Shown piece after piece: positions 46,021-56,500 of a stretch of 64,000 bases of DNA. How positions within the stretch are numbered: position 1 is the first letter of the stretch; each line of letters opens with the position of its first letter. The notes under the pieces were generated by a model. It did not search any database and was not told where the DNA came from. It was given only the letters and a program-made list of their open reading frames with translations. The DNA is from Atherinomorus stipes (lineage: Eukaryota; Chordata; Actinopteri; Atheriniformes; Atherinidae). Position numbers and translations under genes: made by a program. The stretch is taken from assembly GCA_023101725.1 (NCBI GenBank), contig JALJCO010010235.1, forward strand, positions 496,001-560,000, read 5' to 3'.

Positions 46021-46604
46021 TAGGGATGCGCAATATAATCGGCCCCCAATCGGTATCGGCCTATAGCGGCCTTAAAACCGAGTATAGGACATCGGCCACC
46101 CCATCAATATTTAACCGATCAGCCCACTGTTTTTTAAGTCTTAAAAAATTTATTTTTGTACAGACTAAAACTTCTAAGGACTTTGGGTGGGAAAAAATAT
46201 CGATACACTGAAATATCGCAATATTGTCATATACTGTCATATTGACATTTAACAATGTGTTGGATCTATTTTACTAACAATCTCACAAGAATTCACAAAA
46301 TCTCACGAGTTTGTAACAGAACGATGAAATTTGATGAGATTTTGTGAGTAAAATAGATTAATACCACGTTTTTAAATATTGATTTGATATAAGCATATGA
46401 AAATATTGCAATATATCAGTGTATTGATATTTTTTCACACCCCTATTTTTCAATGTGTCAGAAACAGATAACAAAACTGCTAATTGCAATGACTGCTTAT
46501 TTTTTTCAGCTTTTGTGTCGGGATTGATATCCGTTATCGGCCACATGAGTTTTGAAATATTGGCATATCGGATATCGGCCAAAATTCCAACATTGTGCAT
46601 CTCT
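46021..46604. mobile_element. hAT-type MITE with a second MITE inside
   Basis: The ends TAGGGATGCGCAATATAATC and TTGTGCATCTCTA are inverted. The flanks are identical 8-bp duplications ATAATTAA (46013-46020 and 46605-46612). A second inverted pair lies inside at about 46186-46445: GGGTGGGAAAAAATATCGAT with ATTGATATTTTTTCACACCC. Confidence 0.9.
46186..46445. mobile_element. Inner MITE nested in 46021-46604
   Basis: GGGTGGGAAAAAATATCGAT at left and ATTGATATTTTTTCACACCC at right are inverted with few changes, as are CAATATTGTCAT-like and AATATTGCAATATA-like inner blocks. No exact target duplication was found. Confidence 0.6.
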
Positions 46605-46612
46605 AATAATTA

Positions 46613-47563
46613 AGCTTGTACTATGAGATGCTGTTTAAACGTAGTGAGAGAATAAATAGCTGCTTATGTTTTCACGATATCTGCATGCCAACATAACTGT
46701 AATCATTTTAAACTAAACTTGTCCTCATTCATATCAAGCTAAAAAATTCTGCCTGAAAACACTAATATAAATGTTTTTGTATTTATGTTCCTTGCAACAT
46801 TAAAAGGAGGTTTTATTACAAATCCTGTGGGGTCTGGATTAAAATACATGAATTAAGCCTTACAGCCGCCCACTGGACTACAAAACATTGTTTTAATACT
46901 AGCAAACTTGAGTAACAGCTTGACTAAAACCCAGAGTATGCGATATACGATTACAGGTAAGCAGTGTGATGAATGAGTATCAGTGTTAAACCTGCTGGGA
47001 TTAGGAGAGCTTCATAAAGCTGGGCAGATTTCCTCCTGTTGTGTGTGTATGTGTGTGTGTGTTTTTGCACAGGGGTAAAGAGGCTGCTCATTCTAGCCGT
47101 GGAAAATCAGAAAGCATTAAAACTTCACCTGAGGCTGACACCAAGCGTCCTGCTTCTATGGAGCTTCTGTGTCCCTGGCCAAGTGAACCCCATTCGGGGT
47201 GCAGAGGAATGTGCATTAGCTTCGTCCCGTGTGAGAGTCAAATTCACCTCAGGTGCACCTCTCCCATTTCCCTTCCCCCCACGCCAACATCCAATCCCAC
47301 AGATAAGGTGCCATTTCCCAGCCTCACCGTGAGCTTGGAATGTGCAACGGAGTAGCCTCCCATCACAATTGTCATTTTATACATTAAACATGGCACGCTC
47401 TGACGAAGCCGACCAGGCCCACGGAGAAATCCTGAACAGGACACGTGATCAAATCTTCAAGCCTTTTAATCGTCAAAACTGTTTTAACTGTATAAAACAA
47501 ACAAGAAGGGATGCAACAGTTTTAGTCTATAAACAACATGAGTAATACGGCAAAAGAGTGAAT
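46613..47563. other. lyar 3' flank
   Basis: A TG-rich run lies at 47038-47064. AATAAA on the minus strand at 46812-46817 may be the lyar polyadenylation signal. No gene is evident. Confidence 0.4.
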
Positions 47564-49538
47564 CTACGGGACAAGCTTGACTCGATCTTTTAAAACTCTA
47601 AACTTGGGATTTTTGCTGATCTTCTTGTTGAAAAGCGCCAACACGTCCTGCTCCGTTTTGAAATTGCTGTCGCCGGTGAAAGAGTAGTACGCTGCCAAAA
47701 CCTGGAAAAGATGAACAACCCTTAAAGTCAAGCTGATCCAAGAACGAGGATTAAATGAGGCCAAGATGCAGGCTCTGGGTGTCTACTGTACACACAGTGA
47801 CAGACTTCATGCCTCACCTTCTTCCTGAGTTTCTTCAAAGGCAGCTCCTGGTCAGGTGACCCTCTCAGTATTGCTTTGATGTTTCCCTTCCAGTTGAATT
47901 TCCCTGGAAATTGAATCACACAGCAATTAAGTTTTGCAGAGAGAATGATTTCCACAATTGTCAGAGAAGTAACACTGACCTCTGGTGGCTTTGTAATAAT
48001 ACACCATTATCTATTTACTCTAGTACACCACCAGTCTAAAACATACACCTTCTGACTGGAACCATACCGTATATATCATATCATATCATATCATATATCA
48101 TATCATATCATATCATATCATATCATATCATATCATATCATATCATATCATATCATATCATATCATACAGAGATCGCAATGTTACCCTGAGAAACAGCTT
48201 GATCCTCAGTCTCTTCTGACATGACATCAGCATCATTTGTTGCTTCAACAACTGGAAAACAAGAGTTTTATGTTGAATTAAATAGTACTAAAAATCTATT
48301 CATAAAAAATACATTTCCCAACTGTAAAAGGAGTTTGTTAAGAGTATTTTCTTTTCCAAGATCCTTCAGGAAAATGTTAAAGGAGGAAAAAAAAATCTAA
48401 TTTACTCTTTGCTTTTTTTTCCCGCTGTCCCATTTTCAGCATCATGTCCGTTCAGCTCCTCATCGTCTTCGTGGCCGCGTTTTCTCTTCTTGTTCTTCTT
48501 TTTGCCCATCTGGTCATTCTCTGGCTCTTGAGCGCCTTCTTTATGGTCACCTTTAGTAGCTTTTCTGTTCTTTTGCTGGCGAGCCTCTTTACGCTCCCGT
48601 TTGTTAAGCTTCTTCTTCTTTTCCTCCTCATTTGGTTCACCATCCTGCTTTTCAGTTCCGTTTGTGCACGCTTGAACTTCGCCCACCGTCTTTTGACTTC
48701 CGTTTGTCTGCTCTTTGGCCTCTTCAGCCTGACAGAGTGAATGAGGGATGAAAAACACAATATTAAAACTTTTTGTTTTTCCAATTGACAACATTTTCCA
48801 AACAAAAACATGGAAAGAAATCCGTACAGCAGGGAATTTGATTGTTTACAGCAGAAACCCTTCCAGTCTCCACCCTAAAAGAAAATCACCTTAAGATCTG
48901 CAAAAACCTAAAGCAACCTCATAGATCCAGGAACCAAGTTCTGTGGTCAAATTTCTGCACATTATTGTAAACTTTCTGTTCAATGCTGACAGATCAGCAC
49001 AGACGGGCAACATGAGGAGTAACTTACTTGGTCAGCTGCAGCAATTATGTCCCACACTTGATCTTGTAGATGGGGGTTTTGTATCCTAAGGCTGTTTGTC
49101 ATCCAGTTCTAACAGAAAAAACCCAAACAACTGATTAATGTTTTCAGCAGAGATTGCACTGATCCGATACCCTGATTGGATATTGGCTCCGATATTGACA
49201 AATTAGCTTAATCGGATATCGGATGAATGTGGCCGATCCAGCATTCCGATCCAGTCATTTTTGTCATAATACATCGTATTACCCAAACAATTTATTTTTC
49301 AATAAATAATATCAAGTACATTTTTATCTGTGTTAATTTGTTACTTTTTTAACAAGGCTAAATGTTTATGTCAAGTCTTCACTCACGTGACAAGGTATAT
49401 AGTTCATTCATTCAACAGTAGCATTGGATATCGGTATCGGCCGATATGCTCAGCCCAGGTATCAGTTTGGATCGGAAAAAAATGGATCGTGCATCTCTAG
49501 TTTTCAGCGTCATATATATATATATATATATATATATA

Positions 49539-49618
<80 letters not shown>

Positions 49619-50632
49619 CATACACACCCCGGCCAAAAAAAAAGTCGCCAACAAAAAAAAGGTCAAACATTTAACATTTCGTTGGACCGCCTTTAGCTTT
49701 AGCAAGCAAAAAGAAGGAGGTGTTGCTTGGTCGCTGTTACTGCATCATTATGGCTCAGGTGTTATCACCTTTGTATCGCAGAACTCTTGTTTGGCAAACG
49801 GGGTTGGGGGGGGGGGGGGGGTCACAGCTGAAGCATCAGTGTTTTCCCTACATTTTGTGGCCATTTGAGGTTATTAGCTACATGTGTTCTATTTAAAATC
49901 CCCATTTTGCATCTCCACGGTGAGATGAGCTGTTTTCAGCATCCAGAAGTTTACCTGCAACTGCCTCTCCCTCCGTCACTGTAAATGTGCTCACGTTCCT
50001 CTGGAATAACAAATGCGAGTTTGTTTTTGCATCTTCGTAATTTCGCGTCGGAGCAGGTGTGTATAGACAAATGCGTCGATATTTCTCCCCTGAATTATTC
50101 GCATTTTCGTGCCATTTATTCGCATCGGTTCCGGTATGAAAAGGCCTAAAGCGTGGCCCAACCAGTTATTAGGTTTAGGGGGCAATCACTTTTTTTACAC
50201 AGGGTTAAGATTTTATTTCCCCATTGCAAATAAAAATCTCCATTTAAAAACTGCATTTTCTGTTTACCTATGTTATCTTTGTCTCACATTTAAATTTGTT
50301 TAACAAATAAGTTTGACTAACATGCAAAAAAGTAAGAAATCAAGAAGGGGGCAAAAACTTTTTCACACAACTGAATATGTTTTTTTTTTTTTTTTTTTTT
50401 GTCGCTCTCTTTGGGGGGGTGTTTCTTGGGGTTATTTTTTTTTTTAACTCTACTACTCTTCTCTCTCTCTTGTTTTTTTTTTTTTTTGTTTTTTTTTTTT
50501 TTCTTTCTTATTTTATTCTCATCTATCTACTCCTACATTTTACACCTTATTTTTTATTTAATTTTTTTTTTTTATAATTTGTTTTCTCTCCACTTTTTTT
50601 TTTTTTTGGGGGGTTTTTTTTTTTTTTTTTTT

Positions 50633-50664
<32 letters not shown>

Positions 50665-50951
50665 GGGGGGTTTTTTTTGGGTTTTTTTTTTTGGTTTTTG
50701 TTGTGGGTTTTTTTTTTTTCTTCGGTCGGGGTGGGTTTTTTTTTGCGTGGGGGGGGGTGGGTTTTTTTGTGGTGGGGGGGGGTGGGGGGGGGGGCGGGGG
50801 GGGGGGGGGGGGGGGGGGGGGTGGTCTTTTCTTGGGTCCTTTTTTTGGGGGGGGGGGGGGGGGGGTGGGGGATGGGGGGTGGGTTTTTCTTCCGTCTTGG
50901 TGGGGGGGGGGGGGTGGGGGGGGGTGTCGTAGAGAGTGGGTTATTGGGGGT

Positions 50952-50982
<31 letters not shown>

Positions 50983-51511
50983 GGATGGAAGGGGGAGTGT
51001 GGGTGGGGGGGGGGGGGGGGGGGTGGGGGGGGGGGGGGGGGGAAAGGGGTGTGGGGGGGGGGGGGTGGGGGGGGGTGGGTTATTTCGGCGGGGGGGGGGG
51101 GGGTGGTGGGCTTCAGCGATGGGGGGTGGCTGGAATGGGTGGGGATTGTGGGGGGTTGGGGGGAGAGGGTGGGGGGGGGTTGGGGGATATTGTAATCGAC
51201 TTCTTTGGAGGTTTTGGCGATTTCGTGCGGTGTGGGCGGGGGCTCTCCTACCCCTGCCGGGGGGGGGGGGGGGGGGGGGGGGGGGGAGGGGGGAGGGGAA
51301 GGGGGGGGGGTTGGGGGGGGGGGGGGGGTGGGGGGGGGGTGGAGGGGGGGGGGGGAAAGGGAGGGGAAAGTGATGATAAATCACACTCTCGCTCCTCCGG
51401 CAATGCCTTGGGTAGGTGCCTTGGTGATGCCGGCAGAAAACCATCTAATCACAAGCCCACTCCTACCATAAACCACACTGGCATAAACTAGAATTAAAAA
51501 AGATCCTGGGC

Positions 51512-51560
<49 letters not shown>

Positions 51561-52617
51561 CACACAATATTCAGACAATGTAAGAAAAAAAAAGAGTAAA
51601 GAATAGTATACCGTATATAGTTTAAAATGAACAGACTTTTCTTAATAAACCCAGAATTAAAGCTCAATTAATGGAATAATTTATTTCTCCAAAAAGGTAT
51701 AAATTTTTTTTGGAATAATCTGCACAGAGATGTGAAAGAAGCTAAATAAATTATCTTCAAAAGCAGAGTTAAAGTCTATTTATTAAATAATTTACTGTGA
51801 TTGTTTAAAGTCATGCAAACCTTGTCAGGTAGGGGTGAGAGGCTATATCAGCCTTAGTTTATTTCACGCTTTCTTTATTTCTATATGTATTCATTTAGGT
51901 TAAATTCTCATGTAAAAAGGGGGCAGTTTACGTAAGAATTTTTTGCTTTTTTCTACTCCTTTGCATTCATGTTTTGGGGTTATCTTTTAACTGCATTTTT
52001 TTAGCGGATTACATAAAGAAGTAAATGTCTGTGTTTCTCTTCAGATATATCTTTTTTTTTTTTTTAAAGGTGCAACTATTTGTCCAATGATCAAACCAGT
52101 TGATACCAACCTGAAACTTGGCTTTCTTTCTTGGTACATTATCATACGCACAGACTTGTCTGAGAACGTCTTTCAGCTTTGCACTCACTCCAGGTTTGTT
52201 CATAGCTTCATGGACTCTCTTTGGAAAAAAAGACACAGAAAATCAGAAATAAGAGGTTTTCCATATTCATACACATCCTAACATTAGGTGGGCATTGCTT
52301 ACCTGTATCCACTTCTGCTGTTTGGCATCCCCCTTATTTGCCTTGGCCTCGTAGCCTTTCCCTCCATACTTCTGATCTTCACTGATACATTTGTTATGGT
52401 TTCTGTAGTCATCGCCCCTGTGAGACACGTACAGATTAAAGTCTCGTCCCTATGGGTTTGTTACCCACCAAAGCAGGGATAAAAGAAATCATTACCAGAA
52501 ATCTTTTCCACAGTCGATGCAGGACAGGACCTGGCACCCGCGGCACATGTTCACGTGTTTATCGACCTGAGCTTTTTTCAGGGACTCGCCACACGCGTTG
52601 CAAGTAAAGAAAACCAT
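47564..52617 (-). CDS. lyar: LYAR nucleolar zinc-finger protein (lyar), eight coding exons, frame conflict at exon 5/6
   Basis: Coding exons in transcript order are 52617-52496, 52417-52303, 52218-52111, 49108-49028, 48728-48406, 48251-48186, 47903-47818 and 47701-47564. LYAR is a nucleolar nucleic-acid-binding protein of cell growth and ribosome biogenesis. The N-terminus has the LYAR-type zinc finger (Cys6, Cys9, His21, Cys25, then Cys28, Cys33, Cys36). [16 protein letters not shown] sequence ends exon 3, exon 5 is lysine/glutamate-rich, and the C-terminal domain [12 protein letters not shown] to [11 protein letters not shown] and LKDRVKLV is well conserved. All phases agree except one. Exon 5 with its only visible GT donor ends in phase 2, while exon 6 must be entered in phase 1, so the sum is 1039 nt, one base too many. 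An 8-base A run just before the donor is the likely cause. Without that base the protein would be about 345 residues. The alternative is a genuine stop (TAA at 48402-48404) in a retained-intron form. Confidence 0.9.
48073..48167. repeat. (CATAT)n pentanucleotide array in lyar intron 6
   Basis: About eighteen CATAT units with one shortened unit near the left end. The array starts only 18 bp after the exon 6 donor in the direction of lyar transcription. Confidence 0.95.
49148..49499. mobile_element. hAT-type MITE in lyar intron 4 side flank of exon 4
   Basis: The left end CAGAGATTGCACTGATCCGA and the right end GGATCGTGCATCTCTA are inverted. The flanks are identical 8-bp duplications GTTTTCAG (49140-49147 and 49500-49507). 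The element starts 39 bp upstream (in transcript terms) of lyar exon 4, so it lies in intron 3 next to the acceptor. Confidence 0.92.
49511..49613. repeat. (TA)n dinucleotide array in lyar intron 3
   Basis: About fifty TA units with one CTGTGT interruption, starting four bases after the target duplication of the MITE at 49148-49499. Confidence 0.97.
49806..49821. repeat. 16-base G homopolymer
   Basis: A pure G run in lyar intron 3, 560 bp before the large T/G tract. Confidence 0.9.
50150..50373. mobile_element. Terminal part of a Tc1-like element
   Basis: AACCAGTTATTAGGTTTAGG followed by GGGCAATCACTTTTTTTACA, and the right end GGGGGCAAAAACTTTTTCAC then ACAACTG, match the 3' region of a very common fish Tc1-like element. 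Only this non-coding end is present. The T/G tract begins seven bases later. Confidence 0.65.
50380..51372. repeat. Strand-asymmetric T-rich then G-rich low-complexity tract in lyar intron 3
   Basis: For about 1 kb the plus strand is nearly free of A and C. The first 360 bp are dominated by T homopolymers, a mixed T/G zone follows, then about 600 bp of G homopolymers up to roughly 30 bases broken mostly by single T or short GA steps. There is no regular repeat unit. Ordinary sequence resumes abruptly at about 51373. Glycine-rich and proline-rich open frames across it reflect composition only. It may be a real low-complexity expansion, but degraded base calling at a homopolymer is at least as likely. 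Confidence 0.85.
51514..51559. repeat. (TA)n dinucleotide run in lyar intron 3
   Basis: About twenty-three TA units, 140 bp to the right of the T/G tract. Confidence 0.95.
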
Positions 52618-53585
52618 TTTCAAAGATTGCACTTATTATTCCGCAGCGACACCTGCAGCTGCTCTCAAACGTGTAACGGAAATTAACTGTTACAACTGAC
52701 AAACCGGTATAATTCTCACAGCAGTTGAACCTCACCGCTGCTCGTTTCGCTGACACAATCCAACCTTATCAGCTGAGGAATGTTTAAAAAGAAACATATA
52801 ACTAGAAACGGACGACTTAATTTAAAATAGAATAGGTGAGCTTCTAAAGTAAACTTATTTTGCTACAAAATCGCTCCTGTGTGCGAACATTTTTATCTAA
52901 ACTTTTCAAAACACACGTGAATCCGCACTTGAAAGGTTCGTTAATAATGTTCCGTGAGCAACTCCAACCAAACAATGGTTCCTAGTCGTATTGCCTCTAC
53001 GCAGCTGATTAAATTTATGTGTAACAGCGCGGCCGTAAGTATTTGATTTTTGGCATTAGTTTTACACATTGTTACACGTAAAAATATTCCATTTTGATAT
53101 TTAGTAAGCTTGCTATGTATTTAAGAACCTGAAAAAAATGCGACGTACCAGGATGTGACGTATCGTGAAGTGACCCATCATCCCAATAAGAGATGGCGTG
53201 TTTTGATGTGGGGTTTCACTTATGTCTTTTTGACTGACTTTACAGAACAAATATATTTAAGGTAATTTTGCCTTCGGATGAATAATACGCTACGTATATT
53301 TATTTCAGCTACTGCTTTTCGTAGTTAGCACGGGCTTGTAGTTAGCTGAACGGTTTTCGTCCAATTTTTGCATGGGCGGTCTAATCGCACGCGCACTTTG
53401 GATTCTGCGCGTTGGTTGAGTAATATAAATTAATATAGTTTTTTTTTTTTTTTAATTGTTGATCGTTTACTAGATCGAGCCAGATGAGTGAATATCTTGT
53501 TTAGCCACTTGTTTGATGTCTCGTGCCTGTTTGGTTGTTCTTTAATGGAGAAGTTGATACTGGATGGTTCATCAGCTCGGTGACC
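52618..53585. promoter_or_regulatory. Divergent promoter region between lyar and zbtb49
   Basis: The two start codons face away from each other across 968 bp with no gene between. The interval contains GATGTGACGTA at about 53153 (CRE-like), AGAGATGGCG near 53190 and GGGCGG near 53375, and no TATA box that stands out. This fits a shared promoter of housekeeping type. Transcription start sites and any non-coding first exon of zbtb49 cannot be placed from sequence alone. Confidence 0.55.
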
Positions 53586-56500
53586 ATGGATACCCTGTCC
53601 AGCCACAGCTCCTACCTCCTCCAGCAGCTTCAGGAGCAGAGGATTCAGGGACTGCTCTGTGATTGCATGCTGGTGGTCAAGGGTGTCTGCTTCAAAGCAC
53701 ACAAAAATGTCCTGGCTGCTTTCAGCTCCTATTTCAGGTGCATTTATCTCTAATGAATATACATTCATGTACGTGTTACAGAGTAATCGTGTATAAATTA
53801 CAACTTTGTGCTTTCCAGATCTTTGTTCCAAAACTCTCCCAGTCAGAAGAATGATGTGTTCAACCTCGTTATTCAGGATGTCGGTGGCATCGGGCAAATA
53901 TTGGACTACATGTATACCTCCCATCTTGATATTAACCAAGACAATGTACAAGCGCTTCTGGACATTGCTCAAAATTTACAGGTTCCAAATGTGCAGAGCA
54001 TGTGTAATGCTTTCCTCAAGCCGTGTCCACCGCCTGTGGAAATGCCGTCATTTACTCTTCCAGGCATGCTAAGCTCAGAACATGACTGTCTTTTGGGGAG
54101 CAGTCTTCCTCATGATGTTGACCTCCACTGTGCCCCTGAACCCCAGAGGTCTGGCTTCTACGGTGACATGGACCATAGCAGAAGGATGCCAATATCTGCT
54201 CCCAACAGCAACTCTAACTTTGACATGGCTAACAGCTCACAGACACCTGCAGAAAAACAGCTAATTCATGGATATAAGCTTCGAAATTTCAACAGTAAAC
54301 AGTACTTCAAACAAAGTGCAATTCAGACTAGTAGTGCTGCTTTAAACCAAGGCCCAAACTCTTTGGTGTCGGTAGAAGAGCAGCAGTGTCAGCTTGGAAT
54401 CAGCCAAGGTGGCAACAACTCCCATGTGAGCTCAGGAAACACGGTTCAGCCTAACTCTTCTTGCACATCTATAACAGTGGAAAAAAACCCTGTTTCCTCC
54501 TTGACACCCTCTGATAATTTAAACACCCCTAGCTCTGAGTCATACGACTCCACTGTCAACAAACCCGTCCGCCCAAAGAAGGCTGTGTACCTGAAGAAGT
54601 ATAACTACCTCCGGTCTCAAAAAGCTCTGGAGGAGATGTGTGCTGAATCAGTTCCTGAACCAGTGATCAGCTGTCCCAAAGAGAGTCATCAAGAGGATTC
54701 TGCGGTGCAGTCTGAAGCTCCAGAGGCTCCGGTGGAAGGCAGCACCACGAATACAGAAGAGGCCTCAGAAACACCAGATGTCCATCTTCCCAGTCCTCCT
54801 CCAGTAAACCAAGATGAGCAAAATCTGAAGCCTGCTCCAGAGCCTCCACAACAAACGGGACACAAACAGTATTGTTGTGAGGTGTGTGGGAAGATCTTCA
54901 AACACCCGAGCAACTTGGAGCTGCACAAGCGCTCTCATACTGGTACCCGATGTTTTACCTGCTTAGTCAAGCTGATTTGCAGAAACATCTTTGATCATGA
55001 AGATTTACTATAGAACATGTTCTTTGGTTGTTGCAGGTGAGAAGCCCTTTCAGTGCAATATTTGTGGAAAAAACTTCTCACAGGTATGTTCTGGTTTATT
55101 ATAATTTGGCTACATTGTTTTTTAAGGTGGCATTTTATTGAGTTTTGTGTTGTTTTTGCCTCCCAGGCTGGAAATTTACAAACGCATTTGCGACGACATT
55201 CTGGGGAGAAACCGTACATCTGTGAGTTATGTGGTAAAAGGTAATACACCTATATTTTCAAGATAATTTCTGCTTTTTTTGTCTTTTTTTTTGCTTTTAT
55301 TTCAGAAAAAAATATACATTTTTAGAGCTTATATTTTAACTGATACAATAAAGTAGCATGTAGTTATATAGTATTCACTGTAATTGTTGCTTATCAATAA
55401 TTAAGTTTATAAAGTCATTCATAGAAATTGTCAAAGACTTATTTATTCCAGTTTCTTCAGTTTTCAGTATAACACAGCAGGGCTAGGCAGTTAATCGAAA
55501 GCTAATCAAAACCGACATACAGAAAAATTAATCTTTGTTATCTTGCTCATTTCGATTATTTAAATTATTTCTCTGAGCAATATTTAGAAATATTCAGTAG
55601 ATAACCACATATAGCTAAACTGTGTGTGTGCTTACTTTCACTCATTTCAAGATCAATATCTGGTGCTCCTCTGTTATGAAACTGTTTGCAACAAATACTT
55701 TCATTAAGCTATGAGGACTAAAAAACAAAATAATACTGAAATAACTGCCATTTAATCGTAATTGAGGCAACATGTTCAATTTATTGTGATTTTCAATTGA
55801 GGTCATATCGCCCAGCCCTACAATACAGTATGATAATGATGCATGATGTGAAGTACATGCCTCTAATGGTTTCTAAAAGCTGAATATTCACCTGTATTTC
55901 CAGCTTTACCGCATCAGGGGATGTCCATCGTCACAAAGTGGTTCACACAGGAGAGAAGCCGCATCTTTGTGACATATGTGGCCGAGGTATGTAGCATCTT
56001 CCAGCATAGTGTGTCCTCACACTGCCTTTCTCAGCAGAACAGTGCTGCCTGTAGGTTTTTTTCCCTCCTAAAAAACAAAAATTATTCAGCACTTGTTTCT
56101 GTATTGACAACATCTAAACAGGAGGCTACCTCGCCTGCATCTCCATATAGCTGGTTATGATAAACCAGCCGGACCAGCTGCTGCTTGTCCTTATGTTGTC
56201 AACAGCTGAAATAGCCAAAACCCAACCTGACAGCTGCAGTTCAGGGAAAAGTAATTTATATTACTATCGTGGATGGCAGTACGGTGACTACTAGAGTGTT
56301 ACTGTTCAGAACCCAGCTCCAGGCCTGTCTAAAGTTAAACGAGGAAACATTTTAAGTAGGTCTCCTGTGAGACAAACTGCAGCTCAGCCTTTTCAAATGA
56401 AAGTGAAACAGTTTGAGCTTCATCACCAACATATTATCAGTACTGCAAACATTTATTGTCCGGCTAAATCCACTGCCACAAATGATCACTTTTCTGATCA

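Noticed and set aside
49412..49868. Open frames with IYIYIY runs on both strands
   Set aside because: They are translations of the TA array.
50399..51491. Glycine-rich and phenylalanine-rich open frames (and a proline-rich one on the minus strand)
   Set aside because: They are produced by long G and T homopolymers in an intron and have no codon structure or domain.
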